A stretch of 64,000 bases of DNA, from contig CM035808.1 in the NCBI GenBank assembly GCA_020466095.1, positions 72,719,188 to 72,783,187 on the forward strand, in the 5' to 3' direction. Origin of the DNA: Chlorops oryzae. Taxonomy: Eukaryota; Arthropoda; Insecta; Diptera; Chloropidae. The notes under the pieces were generated by a model. The model saw only the letters and a list, made by a program, of their open reading frames with translations, ran no database searches and was not told the DNA's origin. Numbering within the stretch: the first letter of the stretch is position 1; every line of letters starts with the position of its first letter. The position numbers and the translations under genes were made by a program. Shown here in pieces: positions 8,545-18,486 of the stretch.

Positions 8545-11130
8545 TTAATGAGTGGCAGCCCCCTTTGAGGGGACACACTTAGGCGGCACATGGGCCCGTT
8601 GTGATACTACATGGGAAGGCATGCCTCCCTAATTACCCATTTCGTGGAGCCAATTTGACTCGTAAATGAAGCGAGCCATGTCTTTTATTCGAACAGATGA
8701 TAGCTCAGTAAGGGAGGAGAAGAAGAAGGACCCGGGCAGCCTGGATCTTCTCCTGGCCAGGCCCGGGCAGTGACACATAAGGTGGCTCACCGTTTCCTCT
8801 TCCTCCTCCGATCGGCAACTTCTACAGAAGTCATTGTAGGGAACACCAAGGCAATCAGCGTGTCTGCCTTTTAGGCAGTGTCCTGTGATGATGGAGACCG
8901 TGCGCCTTATGTCGGCGCGGTCCAGCGCAAGGAGTTGATTGGTCCTTTTGTAATCTAGGTCTACCCATATCAACCTTGAAGTTAGGCAGGAATCTTCCTC
9001 TAACCATGCTTTGCGTGCTTGCCTGTAGAAATCAGATTTAATCTTAAATTTTACTGATGCGAGAGGCACACCCAGTTCGGGTTCCGTAATAATGTTTTCT
9101 AGCTCTGTACCGGCCCTCGCAAGGTCGTCCGCCGTACAGTTCCCTTTTATGTCCCTGTGTCCAGGTACCCACATCAGTGTCACCGAGGAGTGCTTTGCCA
9201 TCTCCTGAAGAGACGAGCGGCACTCGCGGATTGTCTTGGATGTGGATATTACACGTGAGATGGATTTTATGGCCGCCTGGCTGTCTGTGTAAATCAACAG
9301 ATTTTCTGGGAAAATCTTGTTACCCAGAAACCAATTGATCGCTCTATTGATTGCCGCTACCTCTGCCTGGAAAATACTGCAGTGGTCGGGCAATCGAAAA
9401 CTGAGTTGTAGGTTTAGTTCCTCTGAGAAAACTCCACCCCCAACTCTGCCATTTAGCTTAGAGCAATCCGTAAATACATGCACGGAGTGTGTAGTACGAT
9501 CAGTTCGCTGATCCCAGTAATCTCTATTAGGGATTACGGTCTGAAAGTCTCGCGATAGAAAGATCTGAGGGATAGTGTAGTCCACTGAAAGTGGTTGGTC
9601 CCCTTTCAAGATGGCTGCATGGCCAATGGGTCTGGAAGGCCAACCACCGATGACTTTAAGTCTGGTTGCGGATATTTTGGCCTGTCGTTTAATGAGAAGC
9701 TCTGTCGGAAGCCAGCTAAGGATTGCCAACAGAGCTTTCGTAGGAGTGGTGCGCAGTGCTCCCGTGATCATTAGATCAGCGCTCCTTCTAACATGACTTA
9801 TCTGTGTCTGAGATTTCTGCCTGCAAATTGCTGGCCACCAGACCACGGCACCGTAGAGAAGGATTGGCTCCACCACAGCCACATAAAGCCACATCAAGAC
9901 TCTAGGTTTGAGTCCCCAGCTTTTGCCAACGGCCTGTTTGCAGCTGTAGAGAGCAGTTAGTGCCTTTCGGCATCTCTCGAGCACGTTGTCGTTCCACGAG
10001 ATTTTAGGGTCCAAGATCACTCCTAGGTATTTCACCTTTGTCGAGAGATTGATTGGTACCCCATTGGAATGAAGTTCCTGAGCTTGTACCTTCTGGTGAA
10101 CAGCATCAGTTCCGTTTTCTGCGGGTGGACATTGAGTCCATTTTCCTTGCACCATGCTGCTAGTATTCTGAACGCATGTGTCATTCTACCCGAGAGGGTA
10201 TTTGGATCGATACCCGAGAGTTCTATGGCCACGTCGTCGGCGTAGCCAACCACCTTGAAACCTGAGTATGCCAGTTTTTCAAGGAGATTTTCCACCACAA
10301 GGTTCCATAGAAGAGGGGACAGAACGCCCCCTTGAGGAGTACCTCGGTATCTCGCTCGCCTGACCTGCTCATTACCCATCGAGCTGTTTATGTACCTGCA
10401 CACGAGGAGCTGGTACGTGAAATTTACCAGGATATTTTCCACCTGCATCTTGTTGAGGGCCTCAATAACAGCGACTGGGTCAATATTATTAAAGGCCCCT
10501 TGTATGTCTACAAACGCTGCCAAGGTGTACTCTTTGCAGTGAAGAGACTTCTCTATGTAGCTCACTAGCGAGCTGAGAGCCGTTTCCGTGGATCGGCCTT
10601 TGGTGTAAGCATGTTGAATCCTGCTTGGCGGACGCTGAGTCGCAGTCCTTATGTGACAGTCGATGATGCGCTCCAGCGTCTTGAGAAGAAAAGGATGAGA
10701 TACTGATAGGTCTAAAATCCTTCGTTGAAGTTTGGCTGGCCTTTCCCGCCTTGGGGATAAAGACCACGTTTGATTCGCGCCACAGGCACGGAACGTGGGC
10801 AAATTCAAGGCAAGCCCTAAATATGCCCTCCACCCAGGACAACGCCTCCGATACAGTAGCCTGTATATCGGCCGGTATAATGCCGTCAGGGCCAGGAGAT
10901 TTGAAGGGATGGATTGAGCTAATGGCCCATTTAAGGCTCACGTCATCCAAGGCCACCGAAGTGGGAACCCGTGATGCAGCAACTGGCGCAGAGGCATGGC
11001 AATGGTTCCCAGATCGCGTCAATCCTTACCAATAGCGGCAAATGGACGGAGTCCCATGCGGAAACGATAGGGGCCCTACCTGACGCACATTTCCCAGGCA
11101 GTACCACGAATATAACTTAGGACTAAATAA
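8545..11130 (-). mobile_element. LOA-type LINE, 5'-truncated
   Basis: Minus-strand non-LTR retrotransposon with RT and RNase H but no complete endonuclease. The clear coding part spans 11030 to 8629, with a short 3' tail to about 8545. The RNase H domain downstream of RT, together with a C-terminal Cys-rich region, points to the LOA/I group rather than Jockey. The 5' end is lost near 11130. Target duplications were not found. Confidence 0.75.
8629..11030 (-). pseudogene. LOA-type RT-RNase H polyprotein
   Basis: Frames in order (minus): 11022-10690 with SIHPFKSPGPDGI and FRPISISSF (RT fingers); a frameshift near 10690 into 10750-10080 with HAYTKGRSTETAL, AAFVDIQGAFNN (motif A), RGTPQGGVLSPLLWN (motif B) and GYADDVAI (catalytic motif C); a second frameshift near 10080 into 10100-8629 with VKYLGVILDPKISW, then RNase H (VFTDCSKLNG, FQAEVAAI, YTDSQAAI, WVPGHRDIKGN, carrying the D-E-D-H set). 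The C-terminus has a Cys/His cluster (CLGVPYNDFCRSC and HLMCHCPG). About 800 residues are covered. Apart from two frameshifts, long stretches are open and catalytic residues are kept, so decay is moderate. Confidence 0.88.
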
Positions 11131-11571
11131 AGACCCTAGATACGCAGTTAGTCCGACAACGGCCAAATTCCCAAAACCAAAACATAACTAAAAATCTTTA
11201 AAAAAAAATTTTAAAACAAAACGTTTTTGAAATTTTAAAATGATTTGATGGAAAAAAGCGCTAAGCGCATTAATGTTAGCTATAACTGGTTACGAAATCG
11301 GAAAAAGCAATGACATTGAACTAAAAATAGTTACAGTTTTACCACCAATACAAGATGAACAATTCAACACAAATAATGCAGCAACCATATGGGAGGCTAG
11401 TCTATAAGGCCTCGTGTTAAGTCTATGCATTTTTATCTCCGCGCTGATAATAAAAAACTATTTGAATAAAAAACTAAAGGCCCGCGATCAAATCTAAACA
11501 TACAACAAGAAGAGCGCCTCCAATCCGAGGCCCAACACCCCTCAACAATTGAGCATGAGGGACAGCTTTAA
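11131..11571. other. No gene recognised
   Basis: AT-rich, no long frame and no repeat boundary seen, apart from the TTAA at 11568-11571 used by the adjacent piggyBac-type element. Confidence 0.4.
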
Positions 11572-11855
11572 CCCTAGAAAGATAACGTTATTTTTTTTAC
11601 CTTGAAAAGATAACGATACGCCTGAGCGACGTGTGTTTGTTTTTACTATCCTTAAGGATGTTTTAAAAAAAAAATGTGAACAGATTGTAATTTAAATACA
11701 TTATTTAATTTATTGTCAGTCATTTCGGCTCATTATAATAACCAAACTTGTATATATTAAAAGTAAATAAGAAAAAACTTAAATATGCTTTCAAAAGCGG
11801 GAGCAAAAAAATTAAAAATGACTACGTCTCGTAGGCGTACGTTGTCTTTCTAGGG
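11572..11855. mobile_element. piggyBac-type MITE
   Basis: A 284-bp non-autonomous element. The left end CCCTAGAAAGATA is identical to the 13-bp terminal repeat of the original piggyBac; the right end is TGTCTTTCTAGGG (one mismatch). Both are flanked by TTAA (11568-11571 and 11856-11859), the diagnostic piggyBac target site. Imperfect subterminal inverted repeats are visible: TACGCCTGAGCGACGT on the left and, inverted on the right, TACGCCTACGAGACGT. No coding capacity; it would need a transposase in trans. Confidence 0.92.
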
Positions 11856-11859
11856 TTAA

Positions 11860-12701
11860 TCAACACGTTCAACTGATCCTGTGTCGATAAATAGGCTTGA
11901 AGGCTTATAATTATTAAGTATTACACAGGTATACAAGGTTTTGGACCAGAGAAACTGGATAGCGACCCTATAGGAATTTTTCGTGCTGATTCCGAATCTT
12001 GTACCCGTTTTTCTCTATCACGTCAAGTTTTTGAGAAATCGTTAAATAACGGTTTTTGACATTTTTACCTATAGTCTATGTCAATAATGAGGTCGTAGAC
12101 CCTATATGCCTTAACCGATTTCAAAGTTTTTGGTACTCATATTAAAGAGGAATGACAACGCAACATATCCTTTATACACAAATTTGGAATTGATTCAGTA
12201 ACTTGGAAGCTATAGGGCAAAAAACGCGATGCTGATTTCCAATTTTTAGCGATTTTGTTTAAAAACTTGAAATTCAAATGGTTATAATTTCCGAACCAAG
12301 GCTGGTATTCCAGGTCTTAATACTTTAAATGAAAGAACAATCAATTGAAAAAGTTTTGAGCCTAAAACAAAAAAAATCCGTTGCGTCGTTCTAATTTTAT
12401 GAGGATTTTCGCTGAAAATGACAAAAACGAATTTTTATTTTTGGTATATTCTTCGCTCGTTCATATGTATATTTCAGTTCGAATTGTGTATGTTGGTAAA
12501 ACTGGCTTAAAAAACATAAAACTTAAATTCTATTTTAAACCTATCTTTAAAGCTAAAACCAATTTAAACTTAAAAAATGAACAGAATTTGAACTGAGCCT
12601 TTTGTATTGTTTACTATCTGTTTCGCGTATAAGGGACCAGCAATAGTCACTCAACATTCCTTCTTCCCAAAAGCCCTTATAATTTTTTTCAATCCTCTGT
12701 A
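11860..12701. other. No gene; sequence left of element A
   Basis: AT-rich non-coding DNA. The 5' LTR of element A would be expected here but is absent: similarity to its 3' LTR begins only at 12702. The small frame at 12381-12596 has no motif. Confidence 0.4.
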
Positions 12702-12746
12702 GGTTAGACTGAGACATACCCCGGCAGAAAAACAGATCGTTACAAG

Positions 12747-12764
12747 TGGCGCCCGAGCAGGGAC
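12747..12764 (+). other. tRNA-Lys primer-binding site
   Basis: TGGCGCCCGAGCAGGGAC, two bases after the LTR end ACA at 12744. It is complementary to a tRNA-Lys 3' end apart from about one position, and marks the start of minus-strand DNA synthesis in element A. Confidence 0.85.
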
Positions 12765-12827
12765 GCTATATCAACATACAACGTACTGGAAACACCAGCC
12801 GAGAAACGGAAATAACAGCGTAACATT

Positions 12828-14117
12828 ATGGACAATAAATGGATTTTGAAACTTTGCAAAGACGAGGCCCTGGAATGCCTACAGCACTTTGACTTGGATA
12901 CACAAGGAGTTGCTGATGAAATTAGAAGGCGACTAGTACACTTCGCTAACGAGCACGGAACGGATCCAGTCATAGCTAAAACCCTGCAAGAAATGGAAAC
13001 AAAATACGTGAGGTCATCGTCACCTTATCCAAGGGGGGACGAAGCGGCAGCCATGACAACGGCAACCATTCCCAAGGAGCAAACTGGACCAACGAAAGAC
13101 ATACGCTTCGAATTTCCTGCAAGGAGTCAGCAAAAGGCTACGATACCAACAGAGCCTATTAACCCTGAGCCCCAGAGTACTAGAAATGATGCGAGGCCCA
13201 CACTGTTCGAGCCAATACATCTACCTCCTGCCCCCGCCGTGCCACCTACTAAATCGTATGCAGCCGTTATAGATCAAGTCCGCAAGTGGTCCTTTCGGTT
13301 TGATGGACGAACCAGTGTGCTAGACTTCGTAGAACGGGTTGAGGAGCTAGCCAATGTATATGACATACCCACCCACTTTTTACCAAAGACAATGCCAGAG
13401 TTATTTAGAAGTACCGCCTTGTCCTGGTATCGGAACAACAACAAAGATTGGAGCACCTGGAAGGAATTCAAATCGGAATAATTACTTTTCTTTTTGCCCT
13501 ATCGCTATTTCGAGGAATTGGAAGACCAAATAAAATCTAAGAAGCAAGGCGACCAAGAAAATTTCAAGGAATACGTCACCAGCATACAGAACCTCATGCG
13601 GCATGCTAATCTTACCTTCGACAGGAAGCAAGACTTGATATGGAGAAACAGCAGGAAGGAATACCAACTCTATATAAAGCGCCGATATTTCAATTCATTA
13701 AACGAACTTATTACCTTAGCATGTGAACTGGAAGAAGTCAACGACCGCTCAGTTACACATAGCCCAAGTCCCACACCACGTAAACCACCTACCGAGGAAG
13801 CACGGATGCTTCAGGCCGCAACCAAACCTTCATCAGAGACTATCTGTTATCGTTGCAGTGGAAAAGGCCACCTCAGGAGAGACTGCAAGAACCCGCGCAA
13901 ATTGTTTTGCTGGGACTGTGGCAAAGAGAACGTGAGAACAATTGACTGCTGCAAAAAGAAACAGGGAAACGACCAAGGAGCTCCACAGTACAAGGCCGGG
14001 GAGAGACTCCAAACGTCATGCCTTGCAACAATACCATACACACTTGATCATCATGTCTCGAGCACAACAGACGAACCAGCCGGAAAAGTATGCGGTCGCC
14101 CGCGAAAACTTCCTTAA
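12828..14117 (+). pseudogene. Gag of element A, one nonsense codon
   Basis: Structural Gag polyprotein, 430 codons from ATG 12828. The N-terminal part is charged. A proline-rich linker (residues ~95-140) precedes a capsid-like region (FDGRTSVLDFVERVEEL, ALSWYRNN, WSTWKEF, FFLPYRYFEELEDQI, FKEYVTSIQNLMR). The C-terminal nucleocapsid has one good CCHC knuckle (CYRCSGKGHLRRDC) and a second one (CWDCGKENVRTIDC) whose His is replaced. A single in-frame TAA at 13479-13481 interrupts the capsid region; the frame is otherwise open to 14117. It would bind element RNA and assemble cytoplasmic particles if read through. Confidence 0.85.
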
Positions 14118-14451
14118 AAGAATGGAAGAAATAAAGGCCGAGCGTCGGGAAATAAAATTTTTAAATAATTTTCCACGTAAAACACGTAAAGCACCCCCAG
14201 AGCCACCGCAAGCTCCACCAGCGCCCCCGCGCGCTCCACCAGAACCACAGAAAACTTTAGCATCCCCAGAGCTTCCAGAAGCTCTCAAGGGGCTCGGCGA
14301 CCGAGCTTTAAAAGCCTACATTTTCGGCTCGGACTCGGACGAGAGCGAAGGGGAGCAACGGGCACTAAAGACGACCACTAGGAAGAGGCCATTCGCAAGC
14401 GCTCCCGGCCTGGAGGCGTGCACAGGAAGCACTCGCGCCCCAAACTGGTGA
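14053..14451 (+). CDS. Proline- and acid-rich accessory ORF of element A
   Basis: A 132-codon frame from ATG 14053, overlapping the gag 3' end in another frame and lying where pol should be. It has a basic helix-like start (FLKRMEEIKAERREIKFL), a proline-rich stretch (PPEPPQAPPAPPRAPP, residues ~45-65), then an acidic patch (GSDSDESEGEQ) and a basic tail. I do not recognise the protein. It could be a 3' accessory gene of this lineage brought next to gag by loss of pol, or a chance frame; the compositional order and length favour a real protein. No stop breaks it. Confidence 0.5.
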   Translation: MSRAQQTNQPEKYAVARENFLKRMEEIKAERREIKFLNNFPRKTRKAPPEPPQAPPAPPRAPPEPQKTLASPELPEALKGLGDRALKAYIFGSDSDESEGEQRALKTTTRKRPFASAPGLEACTGSTRAPNW

Positions 14452-14459
14452 CTACGTAA

Positions 14460-14699
14460 ACCAAACCACCCCAGGTAAGGGACGAAGATGTGCTGAGTCT
14501 GGACGGAGAGTTTCCGAAGCTGGAGGAGAGGGACCAGCCGAAGGGGGACCTGGAAAGCAAAATAAAAAACGTGGCAGCAACCATCAAGCGACGGCCGAAC
14601 CAGCGACGCCAGGCCATCCGAGACATTGATGGGAGGGCGTTCAAGATCATCATCGCCCGCGATGGCACGGTCAGCCATTTCCCATTTAACCCAAAGTAG
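14460..14699 (+). CDS. Short basic ORF before the polypurine tract
   Basis: Open frame of 79 codons without an internal ATG-proximal start (first plausible starts are non-ATG near 14490), ending TAG at 14697. It contains LDGEFPKLEERDQPKGD, ATIKRRPNQRRQAIRDIDG and FKIIIARDG. It begins 8 bp after the stop of the preceding frame, and a GGTAAGG splice-donor-like site sits at 14474. It may be the last exon of the 3' accessory gene. Function unknown. Confidence 0.4.
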   Translation, partial: TKPPQVRDEDVLSLDGEFPKLEERDQPKGDLESKIKNVAATIKRRPNQRRQAIRDIDGRAFKIIIARDGTVSHFPFNPK

Positions 14700-15071
14700 G
14701 GGGGAATGCAACGAAGCAAATTTTTAGCGACAAATTTGCTTCTAGCAAAATCCAATTGTTTAAGTTTGAACTGAAGTTATTTTTTTTCCTTAGAGGCTTG
14801 TTTTATTTTATTACTTTGTTCATTTACGACTAAAAAAAAAAAAAAAAACACAGAAGAAAGAAAAAAAAATGTAAATAAGTAATTTCGAAAGCGAAAAAAA
14901 AAAGCAAAACCAAGTAAATCCTATTAGGAGCCAAGGCGATCAATCAAACAAAACGCCATGTGGCATTAGGAGCCCAAACGGTTACACGATCCCCGTCAGC
15001 TGAGCGAATACCGAATACTCGCTACACCAAGTACCTATCGCAGACATAGCAACATTAAGCCCTCTGGTGGC

Positions 15072-15079
15072 TATAAAAG
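15072..15079 (+). promoter_or_regulatory. TATA box in element A LTR
   Basis: TATAAAAG at 15073, ~45 bp upstream of CTGACTAACAGTTAATC, where an initiator is plausible. It would drive transcription through the hairpin array. Confidence 0.5.
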
Positions 15080-15173
15080 GAGAGCAATCGACGAAGATTG
15101 AGCATCTTCTGACTAACAGTTAATCAAAGCACTTCGCACAGAAGATCACGCGTGGTAATTTTTTCTTAAAAAG

Positions 15174-16085
15174 CAATAGTAGCTTCGAGCTGCAACGCAG
15201 TCGCTCCTATTGATTTGTTCTCGCATAGTAATTTTCTAAAGCAATAGTAGCTTCGAGCTGCAACGCAGTCGCTCCTATTGATTTGTTCTCGCATAGTAAT
15301 TTTCTAAAGCAATAGTAGCTTCGAGCTGCAACGCAGTCGCTCCTATTGATTTGTTCTTGCATAGTATTTTATTTTTGAAAGCAATAGTAGCTTCGAGCTG
15401 CAACGCAGTCGCTCCTATTGATTTCTGCCCTCGCCCTGGGATTCTGTTAGACAATAGCGCCCCGTGCTGAAACGCAGTCGTGCTATTGAATAACTACGCC
15501 CCAGTACTAGCTTTGACATAGTCGCTTCGAGCTGGAACGCAGTTGCGGCTATTGTACAAGTTACCCCGATACGCCCGTGACGCTAAGTCGACGGGACATA
15601 AGCCACGACGCTCCCTTGACTGGGACATGAGACACGTTGATTAACTCAGGCACGAGTTATACCGGCTTATTGAACTGGACACAAGACTCATCGTTTAAAT
15701 GACCGAGGCTCAGCTTTTACCGCCTAATCTACCAAGCCTTTTTTGAAAGCAATAGTAGCTTCGAGCTGCAACGCAGTCGCTCCTATTGATTTTTGCCCTT
15801 GCCCTGGGATTCAGTTAGACAATAGCGCCCCGTGCTGAAACGCAGTCGTGCTGTTGAATAACTGTGCCCCAGTACTAGCTTTGACATAGTCGCTTCGAGC
15901 TGGAACGCAGTTGCGCCTTTGTACAAGTTACCCCGTGTCCCGCCTAGACATTTCGCTGCCCTCGCCCTGGGATTCTGTTAGACAATAGCACCTCGTGCTG
16001 AAACGCAGTCGTGCTATTGAATAACTGCGCCCCAGTACTAGCTTTGACATAGTCGCTTCGAGCTGGAATGCAGTTGCGCCTATTG
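15174..16085 (+). repeat. Array of 11 hairpin units in the LTR
   Basis: A ~38-nt unit, CAATAGtNgc...CTG(c/a/g)AACGCAG...CTATTG, occurs 11 times: 15174, 15242, 15310, 15382, 15452, 15516, 15750, 15820, 15885, 15983 and 16048. Each folds as an outer stem (CAATAG with CTATTG) and an inner CTGNAACGCAG hairpin. Three sequence classes alternate. The next stem positions change together (TAGC with GCTC, CGC with GTG, CGC with GCG), as expected if the structure is kept. The first four are in tandem at 63-72-bp spacing; the rest lie in larger duplicated blocks. Confidence 0.75.
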
Positions 16086-16165
16086 TACAAGTTACCCCGA
16101 TACGCCCGTGACGCTAAGTCGACGGGACATTAGCCACGACGCTCCCTTGACTGGGACATGAGACA

Positions 16166-16450
16166 CGTTGATTAACTTAGGCACGAGTTATACCGCCTAA
16201 TTGAACTGGACACAAGACTCATCGTTTAAATGACCTAGGCTCAGGTTTTACCGCTTAATCTACCGAGCTACGAGAACTCACCGTTTTATTGACCTAGGCA
16301 ACAGTTGTATCGCCTAAAGTACCCAAGACAAGACTCGCCGTTTAACTGACTTAGGCACAAGCATTACCGCCTAATCGACCCAGCTACAGTATTCATCGTT
16401 TAATTGACTTAGGCTCGAATTATACCGCCTAATCAAGCGAGACACGAGAA
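16166..16450 (+). repeat. ~60-bp degenerate tandem repeat
   Basis: About five copies of a unit of the form TTTAANTGACNTAGGC..AG..NTACCGCCTAAT...ACTCATCG in the distal part of the element A LTR. One unit also occurs at 15640-15720 as part of a larger duplication. Confidence 0.7.
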
Positions 16451-16949
16451 GCAACACCTCCTCGATCGAGTTACGAGTTTTCCGCTAGACTAGGAACACG
16501 AAGGATTCACCGCGCACCACAGCCCGCTGACTTCGCCTATGCCGTCCGAGGAGAAAAAATTAACCGCATATTTCATTATTTTATTATGTTAAAGAATTGT
16601 TTAGTATTGTAAGAAAAGAAATGTATAGAAATTAAGAAGATTAATAAAAGTACGAAATCTACAGCAGAGCAACCGCGTCTACTGTTCATCATCTACGAAG
16701 AAAATTTCTTGTAACGAACCCTGGTTAGACTGAGACATACCCCGGCAGAAAAAAAGATCGTTACAACGTGAAGCACTTCTGCAAGTGTCTTTTTTTAAGT
16801 TTTTACATTCCTAGAAGAGCCAACAATTCAGTGTAATCAGTTCAACTGTGCGCAGACTAGATAGAATCGCGAAAATTTGATTTTTTTAAGCGACACTACT
16901 GAACGCGGCCGCTTTCGTATAGGGTAACAACAAAACTCCGACATACAAA

Positions 16950-17211
16950 CAGTTAACGCCTGTTGTTAGTAACAACATAGGTGCCGCGGATGATATCGGA
17001 ATAATTGTTAGGTTCAAATGTTGTGACCAAGGGTCAAATAATAGAGCGACGTCTTCGAATTTCGGTGTTCAACCAGAATCACTTTCGTTTGTGCTAAATA
17101 AGACACAAGTTTTCGAAATGTTTGATGTCCCCCATATGATTAAGTCCGTACGAAAAATTTTAATGAAGGATGATTTGGTAACACCAGACGGAAAAGTTTC
17201 GTGGACGGTGC
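16950..17211 (+). pseudogene. P-like transposase, left part
   Basis: Central part of a P-element/THAP9-type transposase. Read in one frame from ~16962: CCDQGSNNRATSSNFGV, then FEMFDVPHMIKSVRKIL and GKVSWTV. The CDQGxNN and FDVPHLIKxxRN motifs are characteristic of the P superfamily catalytic region. The frame is cut at 17211 by the LTR of element B and resumes at 34243 with the expected next segment. The N-terminal THAP zinc finger is absent; the left side is bounded by the element A LTR end at 16765, with ~180 bp of unassigned DNA between. Confidence 0.8.
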
Positions 17212-18467
17212 TGTTAGGTGTCGACTTTGGCTAAGTAGGTTGAGAACCCCTGGCGGCGGTGGCCACAGACCACCACGCTGGGAGCGCCTGAAAGTAATTC
17301 CATTACATTCCAGCAATCTGGCTGTAACTAGATTCTTCTAACATTTTTACCAAAGCGTGAGAATTCAAAAAATATTTTATTTCCACTTCCAAAGAGTTTT
17401 TGCCGAATTTGAATTCCCATAAATCTAAAGCTGAAATGCACTTGTGCATTCTGCACATATAACAATTCATTAAAAATCAAAATGTAGCAAACAAAAGCAA
17501 ATTGTCTAAAAAGATTGCAAACGTTATCTGCAAGACTTTATAAGGTTTTGATTTCAAACAACCGTAAAATTTCGGACGCATGGAACGGCAAGGAAAATTC
17601 TGCCGACGTTGCATTCCCACGATCAGCACATAGGCTGATCGCCTTTCAAGTCACGTTGTCTCAACGTATGTGCGCCGTCGCGGCCACCAAGCCGTCGACG
17701 GCTAAGTAGCGTTAGGAAGTCGAAGAGGAAAATAAAATTCCTAATGCACGGAGTCGATTGGAAGATAGGAAGCCGTGAAGACGGCCGGTTCGTTTAACAT
17801 AATTGAGTTTTTTGGAAAGTTAAAAAAAAAAAGAATTATTTAAAGTTCGTTTAACATAATTGATTTCTTTTGGAAAGTTAAAAAAAAAAAGAATTATTTA
17901 AAGTGCGATTAACATAATTGAATTTTTTCGAAAGTAAAATATAAAAAAAGAGAATTATTTAAAGTTCGTTTAACATAATTGATTTTTTTTGGAAAGTAAA
18001 AAAAAAAGAATTATTTAAGGTTCGTTTAACATAATTGATTTTTTTGGAAAGTTAAAAAAAAAAAAAAAATTATTTAAAGTTCGGTTGACATAATTGATGT
18101 TTCTGGAAAGTTAAAATATTAAAGAAACCTCTATCCAAAAATCAAAAGTTTATAATACATGTTGTGAGCTGTAACTCGTTTTAATTGACGATCGTCCGTA
18201 AGAGTCAAACAAATCTTCTTGATTGTGAAAAAAAAAAGAAAGTAAAAAAAAAAAAAAGAGAAATAAATAAACATAGTGAACTAAAATTTAAAACTGGTGC
18301 GTTTTTTTTAAAAGAGAAAGAAAAAAAAAAGAAATATTGTAACAACGACACCCCCTTTTTTCCCCTTCTTCCCCTTTTTCAAACAAAAAAGAAAGAAGGA
18401 AACAATAACGTTTCACTCCTTCTTCCCCTTTTCTAAACGAAAAAGGAAGAAGATAAAAAACGTTACA
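17212..18467 (+). repeat. 5' LTR of element B
   Basis: Begins TGTTAGGTGTCGAC and ends AAACGTTACA. The middle (about 17789-18120) holds about six tandem copies of a ~58-bp unit with the core TTCGTTTAACATAATTGAT followed by GGAAAGTTAAAAAAA and GAATTATTTAAAG. The distal part is a polypyrimidine-rich stretch (18350-18440). The partner LTR at 32845-34102 has the same organisation. Confidence 0.85.
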
Positions 18468-18468
18468 C

Positions 18469-18486
18469 TGGCGCAGCCGCATTCTT
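18469..18486 (+). other. Primer-binding site of element B (probable)
   Basis: TGGCGCAGCCGCATTCTT begins one base after the LTR end ACA. TGGCGCAG is the usual start of primer sites in 17.6/297-type gypsy elements. The matching tRNA is not certain. An ATG immediately followed by GTGAGT (18514-18521) lies just downstream and looks like a start codon joined to a splice donor. Confidence 0.55.

Larger units (their letters stand above)
12702..16765 (+). mobile_element. Element A: gag-only Osvaldo/Ulysses-like LTR element
   Basis: A gypsy-class LTR retrotransposon with only the last 43 bp of the 5' LTR (12702-12744), a tRNA-Lys primer site, gag, two short 3' frames, a polypurine tract (~14693-14706) and a full 3' LTR (14707-16765, TGCAACG...CGTTACA). 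Between the gag zinc knuckles and the polypurine tract there are only ~600 bp: protease, RT, RNase H and integrase are missing. Very long LTRs with a tRNA-Lys primer are typical of the Osvaldo/Ulysses lineage of flies. The copy cannot replicate on its own. Confidence 0.85.
14707..16765 (+). repeat. 3' LTR of element A, 2.06 kb
   Basis: Starts TGCAACG after the purine tract AGTAGGGGGGAA and ends CGTTACA. It has a TATA box at 15072-15079, an AATAAA-type signal near 16640-16650, and a transcribed middle filled by two tandem families: hairpin units (15174-16085) and a ~60-bp repeat (16166-16450). The terminal 60 nt match the solo LTR at 478-540 (minus). Confidence 0.85.

Noticed and set aside
13020..14288. 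Minus-strand ORFs opposite element A gag and the proline-rich frame
   Set aside because: Antisense to recognised coding sequence; the Gly-rich one is the complement of the proline codons.
15170..15430. tRNA-like genes in the hairpin array
   Set aside because: Units are ~38 nt with one main stem and no A/B box order or CCA-acceptor geometry.
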